Below, one piece after another: positions 1 through 9,091 of a stretch of DNA of 64,000 nt (position 1 is its first letter; each line of letters opens with the position of its first letter). The notes under the pieces were generated by a model that ran no database searches, was not told the DNA's origin, and saw only the letters and a list, made by a program, of their open reading frames with translations. This DNA is from Candidatus Kapaibacterium thiocyanatum. Lineage in GTDB: Bacteria > Bacteroidota > Ignavibacteria > Kapaibacteriales > Kapaibacteriaceae. A program made the translations under genes and the position numbers. The stretch spans positions 62,001 through 126,000 of the forward strand of contig MKVH01000002.1 in NCBI GenBank assembly GCA_001899175.1, written 5' to 3'.

Positions 1-1
1 T

Positions 2-1144
2 ACGCCGATCGGTGCCTTCATGGGATCGCTCGCCGATCTGTCCGCTCCCCACCTTGGTGCCGTGGCCATCAGGAGTGCCGTGGAGCGCGCCGGTATCGCC
101 CCCGATGCCGTCAGTGAAGTGATCATGGGAAATGTCCTGACCGGTGGAGTAGGGCAGGCGCCGGCCCGCCAGGCCGCCCTGTTCGGCGGACTGCCGAATA
201 CGGTTCCCTGCATGACCATCAACAAGGTCTGCGGATCGGGTCTGAAGAGCGTGATGCTGGCCGACCAGGCGATCCGTTGCGGCGATGCCGACGTGGTCGT
301 GGCCGGTGGACAGGAATCGATGACGAATGCACCCTATGCCCTCCCCAAGGCCCGCGGGGGATACAAATACGGTCATGGCGAAATGCTGGACCTGCTGCTG
401 CACGACGGCCTCTGGGACGTCTACAACAAGTATCCGATGGGCAATGCCGCCGAACTGTGCGCCACAGAATGCAACATCTCGCGTGAGGAGCAGGACGCCT
501 TTTCCATCGAAAGCTACAAGCGTGCCCTGGCCGCCCAGGAGCAGGGCTGGTTCAAGGACGAGATCGTTCCCGTCGTGGTAGCCGGCCGCAAGGGCGACGT
601 CACGGTGGACAGCGACGAGGAGCCGGGCCGCAGCAACTTCGACAAGATTCCGCTCCTGAAGCCCTCCTTCAAGAAGGACGGTACGATCACGGCCGCCAAC
701 GCTTCCTCCATCAACGACGGCGCCGCCGCCATCGTCGTGGCCGGCGAAGCCGCGCTCAAGTCCCACAACCTCACGCCGATGGCCCGCATCGTGGCCCAGG
801 CGTCCTTCGCCCATGATCCGGCATGGTTCACGACGGCCCCCATCGATGCCATCAAGCGCGTCGCAGGCAAGGCCGGTCTGTCTATCGACGACATCGACCT
901 CTTCGAGATCAACGAAGCCTTTGCCGTCGTGGCGCTGGCCGCACAGAACAAGCTGGGCATTCCGGCGGACAAGCTGAACGTCCACGGCGGCGCCGTGGCT
1001 CTCGGTCATCCCATCGGTGCTTCGGGTGCGCGCCTGCTCACGACGCTGGTCCATGCACTCAAGCGCTACAACAGGAAGTACGGTCTGGTCACGCTCTGCA
1101 TCGGCGGTGGCGAAGCCAGCGCGATGATCGTCGAACGTGTCTGA
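2..1144 (+). CDS. Acetyl-CoA C-acetyltransferase (thiolase), 5' end outside window
   Basis: This is a thiolase that condenses two acetyl-CoA or cleaves acetoacetyl-CoA. The reading frame is open from base 2, and the residues before the first internal Met (TPIGAF) already match the usual thiolase N-terminal strand, so a few codons lie outside the window. The nucleophilic Cys sits in NKVCGSGLKS, the catalytic His in GHPIGASG and the second Cys in the C-terminal CIGGGEA motif. About 380 visible residues fit the family length of about 390. It is followed after about 60 nt by isocitrate dehydrogenase on the same strand. Family assignment is firm; whether it serves synthesis or degradation cannot be told from this locus. 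Confidence 0.93.
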   Translation, partial: TPIGAFMGSLADLSAPHLGAVAIRSAVERAGIAPDAVSEVIMGNVLTGGVGQAPARQAALFGGLPNTVPCMTINKVCGSGLKSVMLADQAIRCGDADVVVAGGQESMTNAPYALPKARGGYKYGHGEMLDLLLHDGLWDVYNKYPMGNAAELCATECNISREEQDAFSIESYKRALAAQEQGWFKDEIVPVVVAGRKGDVTVDSDEEPGRSNFDKIPLLKPSFKKDGTITAANASSINDGAAAIVVAGEAALKSHNLTPMARIVAQASFAHDPAWFTTAPIDAIKRVAGKAGLSIDDIDLFEINEAFAVVALAAQNKLGIPADKLNVHGGAVALGHPIGASGARLLTTLVHALKRYNRKYGLVTLCIGGGEASAMIVERV

Positions 1145-1206
1145 GGATACTCCCGGCCGACGGCTATGAACTACAAGACATTTACAAGCTTCAAGGAACG
1201 GAACGA

Positions 1207-2592
1207 ATGCAACGACGTACGGTAACTTTGATCGAAGGTGATGGAATTGGTCCTGAAATCTGCGCCTCAGTGGTTCGCGTCTTCGAAGCAGCCGGAGTAC
1301 CTGTAGACTGGGAACGTGCCGAAGCCGGCCTGACCGCCATCGAGCGGACTGGAAGCGGCGTTCCCGACGAAACGCTCGCGTCCATCAAGCGCAACAGGCT
1401 CGCCCTGAAAGGCCCCACGACCACGCCGGTCGGTGGTGGACACAAGAGCGTGAACGTCACGATCCGCAAGGCCCTCGACCTCTATGCCAATATCCGTCTG
1501 GCACGGACGATGCCGGCGGTCCATACCCGCTTCGACAACGTCAACATCCTCGTCGTGCGCGAAAACATCGAGGACACGTATGCCGGTATCGAGAACTGGC
1601 AGACGCCGAACGTCGCCCAATGCCTCAAGCTGATCACGAGGCCCGGTTCGATGGCCGTCATCCGTTATGCGTTCGAAGAAGCCCGCAAGCTCGGTCGCAA
1701 GCGCGTGACGTGCGTGCACAAGGCCAACATCCACAAGATCACGGACGGTCTCTTCCTCGAAGTGTTCCGTCAGGTGGCAGCGGAATACACCGATATCGAA
1801 GCCAGCGACATCATCGTCGACAACTGCTGCATGCAGCTCGTCACCCGTCCCGATCAATTCGACGTCCTCGTGCTGCCGAATCTTTACGGCGACATCGTCT
1901 CCGACCTCTGCGCCGGTATCGTCGGCGGTCTTGGCGTAGCTCCGGGAGGGAACATCGGTCGCGACTGTGCGATCTTCGAAGCCGTGCACGGTTCGGCACC
2001 CGACATCGCAGGCAAGGGCCTGGCCAATCCTACGGCTCTGCTTCTGAGCGGTGTGCAGATGCTGCAGTTCATGGGATACGTCGGCTATGCCGACGCCATC
2101 CAGGACGCCCTCTCGGCGGCCCTGGCTTCCGGTACCCGCACGCGCGATCTCGGTGGTTCGGCGTCGACGGAAGAATTCACCAACGCCATCATCGACAACC
2201 TCCGCCCCGTCACGAGCACGGAACCCGTGTCCGTATCCGCTCCGGGCGTCGCAGGGACTGCCGCGCAGGATGCCATCGACGAAGAATGGACGCTGCAGGG
2301 CGTCGATGTCTTCGTCCGTTCCAATGGTCTGCCCGATGTGCCCGATACCGTCGGCCCGTTCACGCTGCAGATGAAGTCCAATCGCGGTACGAAGGTGTGG
2401 CCGGGTGCCACGCCGAACATTCTCCTGGTCGATCATTACTGCTGTCGCTATGTTGCGCCGGGAGCCATCACGCGTACGGATGCAGGCAATCTGATCGCCG
2501 ATCTCACGTCCCGATCCGTCGATTGGGTACACGTGGAACTGCTCCATACCGCCAATGGCCAGGTTCGATATTCCAAAGCTCAGGGTGAATAA
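1207..2592 (+). CDS. Isocitrate dehydrogenase, NAD-type, with C-terminal extension
   Basis: The protein has 461 residues. It is a beta-decarboxylating dehydrogenase converting isocitrate to 2-oxoglutarate in the TCA cycle. The N-terminus MQRRTVTLIEGDGIGPE is the family start and an AAGGAA sequence lies about 8 nt upstream, so I start at 1207 rather than further upstream inside the thiolase. The metal-binding segment YGDIVSDL and the cofactor loop HGSAPDIAGKG are present. Asp-Ile in that loop, where NADP enzymes have Lys-Tyr, points to NAD. After the core of about 335 residues there is an extension of about 120 residues of the kind seen in Thermus-type IDH. Isopropylmalate dehydrogenase is less likely because of that extension. 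Confidence 0.9.
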   Translation: MQRRTVTLIEGDGIGPEICASVVRVFEAAGVPVDWERAEAGLTAIERTGSGVPDETLASIKRNRLALKGPTTTPVGGGHKSVNVTIRKALDLYANIRLARTMPAVHTRFDNVNILVVRENIEDTYAGIENWQTPNVAQCLKLITRPGSMAVIRYAFEEARKLGRKRVTCVHKANIHKITDGLFLEVFRQVAAEYTDIEASDIIVDNCCMQLVTRPDQFDVLVLPNLYGDIVSDLCAGIVGGLGVAPGGNIGRDCAIFEAVHGSAPDIAGKGLANPTALLLSGVQMLQFMGYVGYADAIQDALSAALASGTRTRDLGGSASTEEFTNAIIDNLRPVTSTEPVSVSAPGVAGTAAQDAIDEEWTLQGVDVFVRSNGLPDVPDTVGPFTLQMKSNRGTKVWPGATPNILLVDHYCCRYVAPGAITRTDAGNLIADLTSRSVDWVHVELLHTANGQVRYSKAQGE

Positions 2593-2604
2593 CCCGCGTC
2601 CCCT

Positions 2605-5600
2605 GTGACGACATCCGAATCACCGACATCCATAGCACCGGCGCGTTCCTTCGTGAAACGCGCCGGTCTCTTCCTGGTTCGCTGGACGTACCGTCTGGTC
2701 GGCCTCGTAGTGATCGTCAGTGCCCTCGTCATCGCCTTTGCCCAGACGCAGATCTTTCGCGACTGGTTGCGCACCTATGCGCTGAGTGCGCTGAACGGCG
2801 CGCTCGATGGCAAGGTGGCCTGCTCCGATATCCGTATCGACATCTTCCGGGGTATCGTCCTCGACCGGCCACAGCTCTATGCCAACGGCACGACCGTTCT
2901 GGACGCCGCAGAGTTGCGCGTTGCCTACGACCTCGCTCCGCTCGCGCGCAGCGTCATCGCCGTCAATGAAATACGGTTGCTGCGGCCACGGATATTCGTC
3001 GTGCGTACACCGCGCGACTCCGTCTGGAACGTGTCCAGGATCGCCAAACCTTCGGCCGATACCACGACCTCGGCACCGCCCGACATCTTCATCGCCCTGC
3101 GCAGATTCGAAATCGTCGACGGTACGCTTCTCGTCAATGACGCCACGGTGCCGTGGCCCGACGGGAAGCACTTCGATCCGATGCACCTGCATGTCGCCGA
3201 TCTGCAGTTGCGCCTTTCGGCCTATGCCGCGCTGAAGGACCAAGATATCTCGCTCGCCATCGACCGCCTGGCCTATCGCGATCTTTCCTCGCCGTTCGTG
3301 CTGGGAGACTTCGCGCTCGCGGCCCATGTGACGCGCAAGGGTATCGACATTCCGATGCTGCAGATCAGACTGCCGCAGACCGACGTATCGGTACGCGCGG
3401 CGATGCAGGACGTGAACATCTTCGAGGGCTTCACCGACAGTACGCTCCGCAAGCATCCCGTCGTCGGACAGGTCACGACCGAGCGTATCCAGGGAGCTGA
3501 TCTCGCCTTCTTCCTGCCGGACATCGTCCTGCTCGACAGCTACGGCATGACGGCCAACGTCACGTATTCCGGTCAGGCCGTACGTGTGAAGAACCTGGTT
3601 CTCACTGCCGGTGACGCGCGGATCAATGGCGACGTCCTGGTGGATCATCTCGATGGAGCCAGGCCGCTGGCGCTTGATATCAAGCTCGAGCGTTCCACGG
3701 CACGATACGCCGACATCCGGCGACGTCTGCGCTTCGTTCCTCTGCCGGACCTGCCGTTCCTCGGCACGGCGAAGATGGATCACGTCCACCTCCGAGGTGA
3801 ACCGTCGGACAGTCTCTGGTTCGAAGTCCATGGCGAGGATCGTCCGGGACGCGTCGACGGTGCGATGACGCTCTATCTGAACAAGCCGAAGCTTGGCTAT
3901 CAGGTCGACATGAACATCCGTCGCGGTCAGCTCGGCGTCTTCATGCCCGCCGACACCACGATATCGACCGATCTCAACGGTCGTGTGATGATGGTGGGGA
4001 GCGGTACGACGCTCACCGATCTGAGAGGGACGACGCAGGTGGAACTGGACGTATCGACCATCCTCGGACGCACCGTGCGTTCCGCGCGGACGATCATCCA
4101 CGCCGACGGCGAAGGAGAGCTTCGTATCGATACCATGTTCGTCAACCTCACGCCATTCAAACGCGACTCGCTGGACAGCATCCTGGATATCGGCAACCGT
4201 CAGCAGATGGCCGCCAGTGGGGTGATGCACCTGGGAGACGTGGCGCATCCGAGATATACGCTCAACGTAACGACCGACGGCCTCGATCTCGCGACCCTGT
4301 TCCGCGATCCGTCCCTGCCCTCGAGAATGACGGCCGTCCTCGACATCGACGGCCAAGGCTTCGAACTCGACAGCATGATGGGGAGAGTCGCCATGAGAAT
4401 GAGCGAGTTCGCTCTCGACGACAGGGCGCTTCTGCCGTTCTCCGCGACCGTGGACCTGCAACACGATGGCGATATGCGATCGTTCACGATGCGTTCGGCC
4501 ATCGCCGACGTGGATATCAGAGGACGCTTCGTTCCCACGACGCTGATCGGTGCCATTTCGGAGACCATCACGACGGTGGCCGATGTCGTGATGGACCGTG
4601 CGCGTCACATCGTCGACAAAACCGTCGACATACGTCGGGCCGAACCACTGAAGAGCCCCGTCGACGTCACGGTTTCCGCCGACATCCGCGATGCGTCGAT
4701 CTTCAATGCATTCATCCCGGATATGAGCGTCACGTTCACGGGTGTGGTGCGCGGACGTCTCGCAGCGGGCATCGATACGGTGATGGTGGACATGGATACG
4801 GTCGACGTCGTCGATCTCGGGATCCAGGCCAAGGGCCTCAATATTTCGAGTGATCCCGCATCGTTGCGCACGAAGGTCCGTCTTGCCGATCTCACCGTAC
4901 GGCCTCGCGTCGCCGAGTTCTCCATTACGGGTACCTGCGATTCCGTCCTCTACGTCAACGATTTGATGCTTCGCTATCCGTTCGTCGAGATCCGTCTCGT
5001 CGGTGATACGGGGGATCTCAGGGTCTCGACCGGCATCAACAGGATGCAGGCATCGCTCGGCGCCCGTCTCGAATTCAGCGAGGGGAGCAGCATCATGCAT
5101 GTCGATACGGCCGGCTTCGTCCTCGACCGCGATGCAGGCCTGGAATGGCGTACGATACGATTCGCCGACGTCACCGTCGTCAACGGAGTCTATACCGTCC
5201 AGGGCCTTTCCTTCCAGCGTGCCTGGGGCGAGACCGTGAGCGTGAACGGATCGTTCTCGCCGACGGTCTTCCGCGATACGAAGATCGAGATCGACAACTT
5301 CCCGATGCGCGACATCTCGAGGTTCGTGGCCCTGCCGCAGGGCCACCCTGTACGATTGCTCCAGGGACTCGTGAACAAGGCGACCATCTCGCTCACGGGA
5401 TCGTGGGAAGAGCCGCTCATCGACGTCGTCATGGACGCGACGAACGTCGCCTACAACCAGGAAGTCATCGGAACGCTGCATACCGAGCTGCGCCACGCCG
5501 GCCGGAACGTTTCGGGCAAGGCGACCATCGTGAATCCCAACCTCAAGCAGAAGGTGGAGGCGCTCGTTCTCGACGTCAATGCCGTGCCTCTCGACCTCGG

Positions 5601-7254
5601 CCTGAAGAACGTCGAATCACGCTGGGTCGATGGCCGTCCGATCGATATCCGCCTGATCGCCAACAAGCTCTCGCTCGCTGCCGTCGAGCCCTTCCTGCCC
5701 GCCATCGAACGGGTGAGGGGATCCGCCGACGCCGTGATCACCGTGGAAGGCACCGTGCCGAACGATGTGAAATACGGTGGCAGCGCCCGGTTCAACAACA
5801 TCTCGTTCGTGGCCGCGCCCACGAACATATCCTATCGTGCCGATGGCGTTCTGCGTCTCCAGGGCAGCGAGCTGATCTTCGATACGCTCGTCGTGCGGAA
5901 CGTCTCGCGTGACATGCCGGGCGGCATCGCCAATGCCACGGGCACGGTATGGTTCGACGGACTCTCCGTCGACCGTATGGACTTCACGGTCCGTACACCC
6001 GGTATCGTCGTACTCAACATGCAGTCCCAGGCAACGAGCCCCGACGTCTACGGAGACCTGCGCATCGCCAGCGGCAGCAGTCCGATACGGTTGCACGGAT
6101 CGCTGAATGCGCCGAAGCTGGAAGGGGACATCAACGTCCTCTACGGCGACATCATCTTCCCGAAGGAGCGTTCGACGACGAAGCGGCGGTACACGTCGGC
6201 CGACTATCTGTCCGCCGATGACGTGGCGCGACAGAAGTACGGAAGCATCGTCGACTATGTACGGCCCGCCACGCGCGTGCCGATCGACACCCTGCAGGAC
6301 GATACGTCGTCGATGGCGCTGACGACGAAGAACGTCCAGGACGTGGTGGATCGTTCCGTCCGCGTCATGTCGGGATCGTTCGCCGACATTCTCGAATACG
6401 ACCTCAATATCTCGCTCAATGGCCGTATGCTTCTGACGATGGTACTCGGCATCACGGAAATCCTCATCGCCGATCTCGAGCTCGCCGATTCGCGGAGGCC
6501 GCTGACATTCACGGGGTCCTTCGGTACGGCCACGAATCTGCGGGGCAAGGTGCGGGTGAAGGAGGGCACGTCCACGTACAAGTTCTTCAAGTCCTTCTCC
6601 GTGAGTGGAATCCTGAGCTTCGACGAAGGGGGAATGACGAATCCATCGCTCGACCTTCTCGCCGTCTACCAGGACAGCCGCTATATGGACAAGAGTCAGG
6701 GCGGCGTGAGCCGCGAAACGTTCCGCGTGGAGATCGTCATCACCGGCACGAAGGAGCGGCCCAATACGAAGTTCCGTGTCTATCGCAACGACAGGCAGGT
6801 CACGGGGGATTCGGCCAAGATCGCCGGTGACGCCATCATGCTCATCCTCGTCGGCCGTACGCAGGACGAATTGTTCGCCAGTGGCCAGGGCAATCTCGTG
6901 AGCGAGGTCAATGCCAGCATGAGTGCAGTGGCGACCAGTGCCCTGGGAGATATTCTCAGTGGCGTAGGGGGAATCGTGCAGAATGCACAGGTGGATCTCG
7001 GTTCGGATATCTCGCAATCGCGTCTGACGCTCAGCGGTCAGCTCTTCGGCAACGTCTCCTATCGTGTGTCGGGTGCCATCGCGGATTTCTCGGGGAACAG
7101 TACCTTCACCGTCACCGTACCGCTCAGTGTCTTCGGCGATGCCGAAGCGCTCAAGTTCTTCATGCTCGACTTTTCCCGAAGCGTGAACCAGACGGGGAAC
7201 ATCACCCGTCAGCAGCGGGATTGGGAAATCAAGATCGGGGCACGGTTGCCCTGA
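2605..7254 (+). CDS. TamB/DUF490-family translocation and assembly module protein
   Basis: A 1549-residue protein with one N-terminal membrane helix (about residues 24-46), followed by a very long beta-rich periplasmic body and a C-terminal DUF490/TamB-like domain (about residues 1190-1549). TamB proteins span the periplasm and work with an Omp85 partner in outer-membrane protein insertion or lipid transport. No Omp85 gene is visible nearby. The start is a GTG 12 nt after the isocitrate dehydrogenase stop and has no clear ribosome-binding site. Its stop codon lies inside the first arm of a strong hairpin shared with the convergent acyl-CoA dehydrogenase gene. Architecture is clear; the exact partner is unknown. 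Confidence 0.85.
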   Translation: MTTSESPTSIAPARSFVKRAGLFLVRWTYRLVGLVVIVSALVIAFAQTQIFRDWLRTYALSALNGALDGKVACSDIRIDIFRGIVLDRPQLYANGTTVLDAAELRVAYDLAPLARSVIAVNEIRLLRPRIFVVRTPRDSVWNVSRIAKPSADTTTSAPPDIFIALRRFEIVDGTLLVNDATVPWPDGKHFDPMHLHVADLQLRLSAYAALKDQDISLAIDRLAYRDLSSPFVLGDFALAAHVTRKGIDIPMLQIRLPQTDVSVRAAMQDVNIFEGFTDSTLRKHPVVGQVTTERIQGADLAFFLPDIVLLDSYGMTANVTYSGQAVRVKNLVLTAGDARINGDVLVDHLDGARPLALDIKLERSTARYADIRRRLRFVPLPDLPFLGTAKMDHVHLRGEPSDSLWFEVHGEDRPGRVDGAMTLYLNKPKLGYQVDMNIRRGQLGVFMPADTTISTDLNGRVMMVGSGTTLTDLRGTTQVELDVSTILGRTVRSARTIIHADGEGELRIDTMFVNLTPFKRDSLDSILDIGNRQQMAASGVMHLGDVAHPRYTLNVTTDGLDLATLFRDPSLPSRMTAVLDIDGQGFELDSMMGRVAMRMSEFALDDRALLPFSATVDLQHDGDMRSFTMRSAIADVDIRGRFVPTTLIGAISETITTVADVVMDRARHIVDKTVDIRRAEPLKSPVDVTVSADIRDASIFNAFIPDMSVTFTGVVRGRLAAGIDTVMVDMDTVDVVDLGIQAKGLNISSDPASLRTKVRLADLTVRPRVAEFSITGTCDSVLYVNDLMLRYPFVEIRLVGDTGDLRVSTGINRMQASLGARLEFSEGSSIMHVDTAGFVLDRDAGLEWRTIRFADVTVVNGVYTVQGLSFQRAWGETVSVNGSFSPTVFRDTKIEIDNFPMRDISRFVALPQGHPVRLLQGLVNKATISLTGSWEEPLIDVVMDATNVAYNQEVIGTLHTELRHAGRNVSGKATIVNPNLKQKVEALVLDVNAVPLDLGLKNVESRWVDGRPIDIRLIANKLSLAAVEPFLPAIERVRGSADAVITVEGTVPNDVKYGGSARFNNISFVAAPTNISYRADGVLRLQGSELIFDTLVVRNVSRDMPGGIANATGTVWFDGLSVDRMDFTVRTPGIVVLNMQSQATSPDVYGDLRIASGSSPIRLHGSLNAPKLEGDINVLYGDIIFPKERSTTKRRYTSADYLSADDVARQKYGSIVDYVRPATRVPIDTLQDDTSSMALTTKNVQDVVDRSVRVMSGSFADILEYDLNISLNGRMLLTMVLGITEILIADLELADSRRPLTFTGSFGTATNLRGKVRVKEGTSTYKFFKSFSVSGILSFDEGGMTNPSLDLLAVYQDSRYMDKSQGGVSRETFRVEIVITGTKERPNTKFRVYRNDRQVTGDSAKIAGDAIMLILVGRTQDELFASGQGNLVSEVNASMSAVATSALGDILSGVGGIVQNAQVDLGSDISQSRLTLSGQLFGNVSYRVSGAIADFSGNSTFTVTVPLSVFGDAEALKFFMLDFSRSVNQTGNITRQQRDWEIKIGARLP

Positions 7255-7274
7255 CGGGCCGGAACCCGTCAGGG
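7249..7274. terminator. Convergent hairpin terminator between TamB and acyl-CoA dehydrogenase genes
   Basis: A perfect 10-bp stem (CCCTGACGGG / CCCGTCAGGG) with a 6-nt loop lies between two converging genes. The TamB stop TGA is within the left arm. There is no clear U-tract on either side, so termination may depend on the stem alone or on Rho. Confidence 0.6.
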
Positions 7275-7290
7275 ACGATTCTATCTGTCG

Positions 7291-8439
7291 TTACAGATCC
7301 TTCAGCAGCTCGCGTGCGATCACGATGTGCTGGATCTCGCTCGTGCCTTCGTAGATCTCGGTGATCTTGGCATCGCGGAGATATCGTTCGACGAGGTATT
7401 CGCGTACATAGCCGTATCCGCCGTGCGTCTGGATGGCTTCCAGGGCCACTTCCACGGCCGTCTTGGATGCGAGGAGCTTGGCTTGTGCCGCGGCTTTGAT
7501 GTAGTTCTGATGCTGATCCTTCATGAAGGCGGCGCGATAGACCATCCATCGTGCGGCTTCTACCTTCGTGGCCATTTCGGCGATCTTCATCTGGATGGCT
7601 TGCAGCTCGGCGATGGGCTTGCCGAAGGCCGTGCGTTGCGTCGAATAGCGCAGCGCCGCTTCGAAGGCTCCCTTCGCGATACCGAGAGCTTGTGCGGCGA
7701 TACCGATGCGACCGCCATTGAGCGACTCCATGGCGATCTTGAAGCCCTGGCCTACTTCACCAAGGACGTTCTCGTCGGGCACGAAGACGTTCGTGAGACC
7801 GATCGAACACGTGTCGCTCGAGCGGATACCGAGTTTGTCTTCCTTGAGTCCGGGCTCGAAGCCTTCCGTCGCGCGTGGAATGATGAAGCAGGTGATACCG
7901 CGATGCTTCTTCTCGTAGTCGGTCTGGGCCATCACGAGATAGGTGCTGGCCGTGGTGCCGTTCGTGATCCAGTTCTTCGTGCCGTTGAGGACCCAGCCGC
8001 CGTCCACCTTCGTCGCCGTCGTATGCTGTTTCGTGGCGTCGGAACCGGCTTCCGGTTCGGAAAGACAGAAGGCGCCATGAACCTGTCCACTCGCGAGGGG
8101 TTTGAGGAAGCGTTCCTTCTGGTCGTCGTTGCCGTAGGTCTCGAGACCCCAGTTGACGAGGGAGTTGTTGACGGACATGACGACGCCGACGCTCGCATCG
8201 ACGGCGGAGATTTCCTCCATGGCGATGACGTAGCTGAGCGCGTCGAGACCGGAGCCTCCCCATTCGGGAGATACCATCATGCCGAGAAAGCCCAACTCGC
8301 CGAGTTTCTTCACGATGTCCGTGGGAAACGTGCCCTTGATGTCACGTTCGACGGAGGTTGGTGCGATCTCGTCCTGCGCGAACTGGCGTGCGGTCTGACG
8401 GATCATTTCATGCGTTTCGGAGAACTGGAGCGAGAACAT
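7291..8439 (-). CDS. Acyl-CoA dehydrogenase
   Basis: The protein has 382 residues, the standard length for the family, which oxidises acyl-CoA to trans-2-enoyl-CoA with FAD and passes electrons to an electron-transfer flavoprotein. It starts MFSLQFSETHEMIRQ. A longer frame to 8718 exists but the added residues resemble nothing in the family and run across the promoter. The catalytic base Glu lies in YEGTSEIQ near the C-terminus, and the FAD/substrate segment SEPEAGSD is present. Short- or medium-chain substrate preference is likely but not provable here. A TAnnTTTG promoter element sits 48 nt upstream of the start. Confidence 0.93.
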   Translation of the reverse strand: MFSLQFSETHEMIRQTARQFAQDEIAPTSVERDIKGTFPTDIVKKLGELGFLGMMVSPEWGGSGLDALSYVIAMEEISAVDASVGVVMSVNNSLVNWGLETYGNDDQKERFLKPLASGQVHGAFCLSEPEAGSDATKQHTTATKVDGGWVLNGTKNWITNGTTASTYLVMAQTDYEKKHRGITCFIIPRATEGFEPGLKEDKLGIRSSDTCSIGLTNVFVPDENVLGEVGQGFKIAMESLNGGRIGIAAQALGIAKGAFEAALRYSTQRTAFGKPIAELQAIQMKIAEMATKVEAARWMVYRAAFMKDQHQNYIKAAAQAKLLASKTAVEVALEAIQTHGGYGYVREYLVERYLRDAKITEIYEGTSEIQHIVIARELLKDL

Positions 8440-8486
8440 GGGCTGGACACCTTGGTTCAGGATACTGTGCACGTACTGAAGGGGGG

Positions 8487-8494
8487 CAAATTTA
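8487..8494 (-). promoter_or_regulatory. Promoter -7 element TAAATTTG for acyl-CoA dehydrogenase
   Basis: On the minus strand this reads TAAATTTG, a full match to the bacteroidetal -7 consensus TAnnTTTG. It lies 48 nt before the gene's ATG, giving a leader of about 40 nt. Confidence 0.6.
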
Positions 8495-8616
8495 CGGGAT
8501 TTCCATGTATGTGGTGTGTAGGGCGGGCAGGTGTTCGGCGAGGTCCCGGAGATAGTGTCCTGGCGGGAGAATGGCATATTGCCGAAAACAACATGCGACT
8601 CGGAAAGGTCAACCTG

Positions 8617-9072
8617 ATGATATTCTCCACAGGAATCGGTACGAACGTACGGGAGCTCATCGAAGGGCATATCGCCAGCCAGCCTGAATCGAAGCAGCGC
8701 GACATGCGGACGCTGCATACGCTCATCCTGCAGGCACTGCCAGGATGCAGGCTATGGTTCGATGATGGCAAGGACGGTGACGACAAGACGATCACCAACC
8801 CCACCGCAGGATATGGACTGCATACCATTACCTATGCCGACGGAAGCACCAGGGAGTTCTTCCAGATCGGGATGAGCGCGAACAGCACCGGGATCTCCAT
8901 CTACATCCTCGGAATCAAGGACAGGACGTATCTGGTCCGGACCTATGGAAAGGGGCTGGGCAAGGCGAAGGTGACGGGGTACTGTATCCGGTTCCGGCAT
9001 CTGGCCGATATCGACACCGGGGTTCTCGAAGCGGCCATCCGCGACGGAGTCGGGATGACGAGCGGAACGTAA
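8617..9072 (+). CDS. DUF1801-like (YdhG-type) small protein
   Basis: The protein has 151 residues. The pattern is that of DUF1801: a helical start (NVRELIEGHIASQPES), a HTLILQALPGCRLWFDDGKD segment, a central beta region ending in FFQIGM, and a C-terminal DIDTGVLEAAIRDG. The molecular role of the family is not established. I chose the ATG at 8617 because GAAAGG lies about 9 nt upstream; an in-frame ATG at 8593 is possible. The frame is open far upstream, but only because it runs antisense through the acyl-CoA dehydrogenase. The gene is divergent from acyl-CoA dehydrogenase and convergent with anmK. Confidence 0.78.
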   Translation: MIFSTGIGTNVRELIEGHIASQPESKQRDMRTLHTLILQALPGCRLWFDDGKDGDDKTITNPTAGYGLHTITYADGSTREFFQIGMSANSTGISIYILGIKDRTYLVRTYGKGLGKAKVTGYCIRFRHLADIDTGVLEAAIRDGVGMTSGT

Positions 9073-9091
9073 CGTACCGTTTGGCGTGGCC

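Noticed and set aside
2620-5496. 958-codon open frame on the minus strand opposite the TamB-like gene
   Set aside because: It is an antisense shadow: a run of Arg/His/Asp-rich residues without domains or signal peptide, produced by the GC-rich codon use of the real gene.
8440-8718. N-terminal extension of acyl-CoA dehydrogenase
   Set aside because: The extra 93 residues match nothing and include the promoter element; the family start is at MFSLQFSETH.
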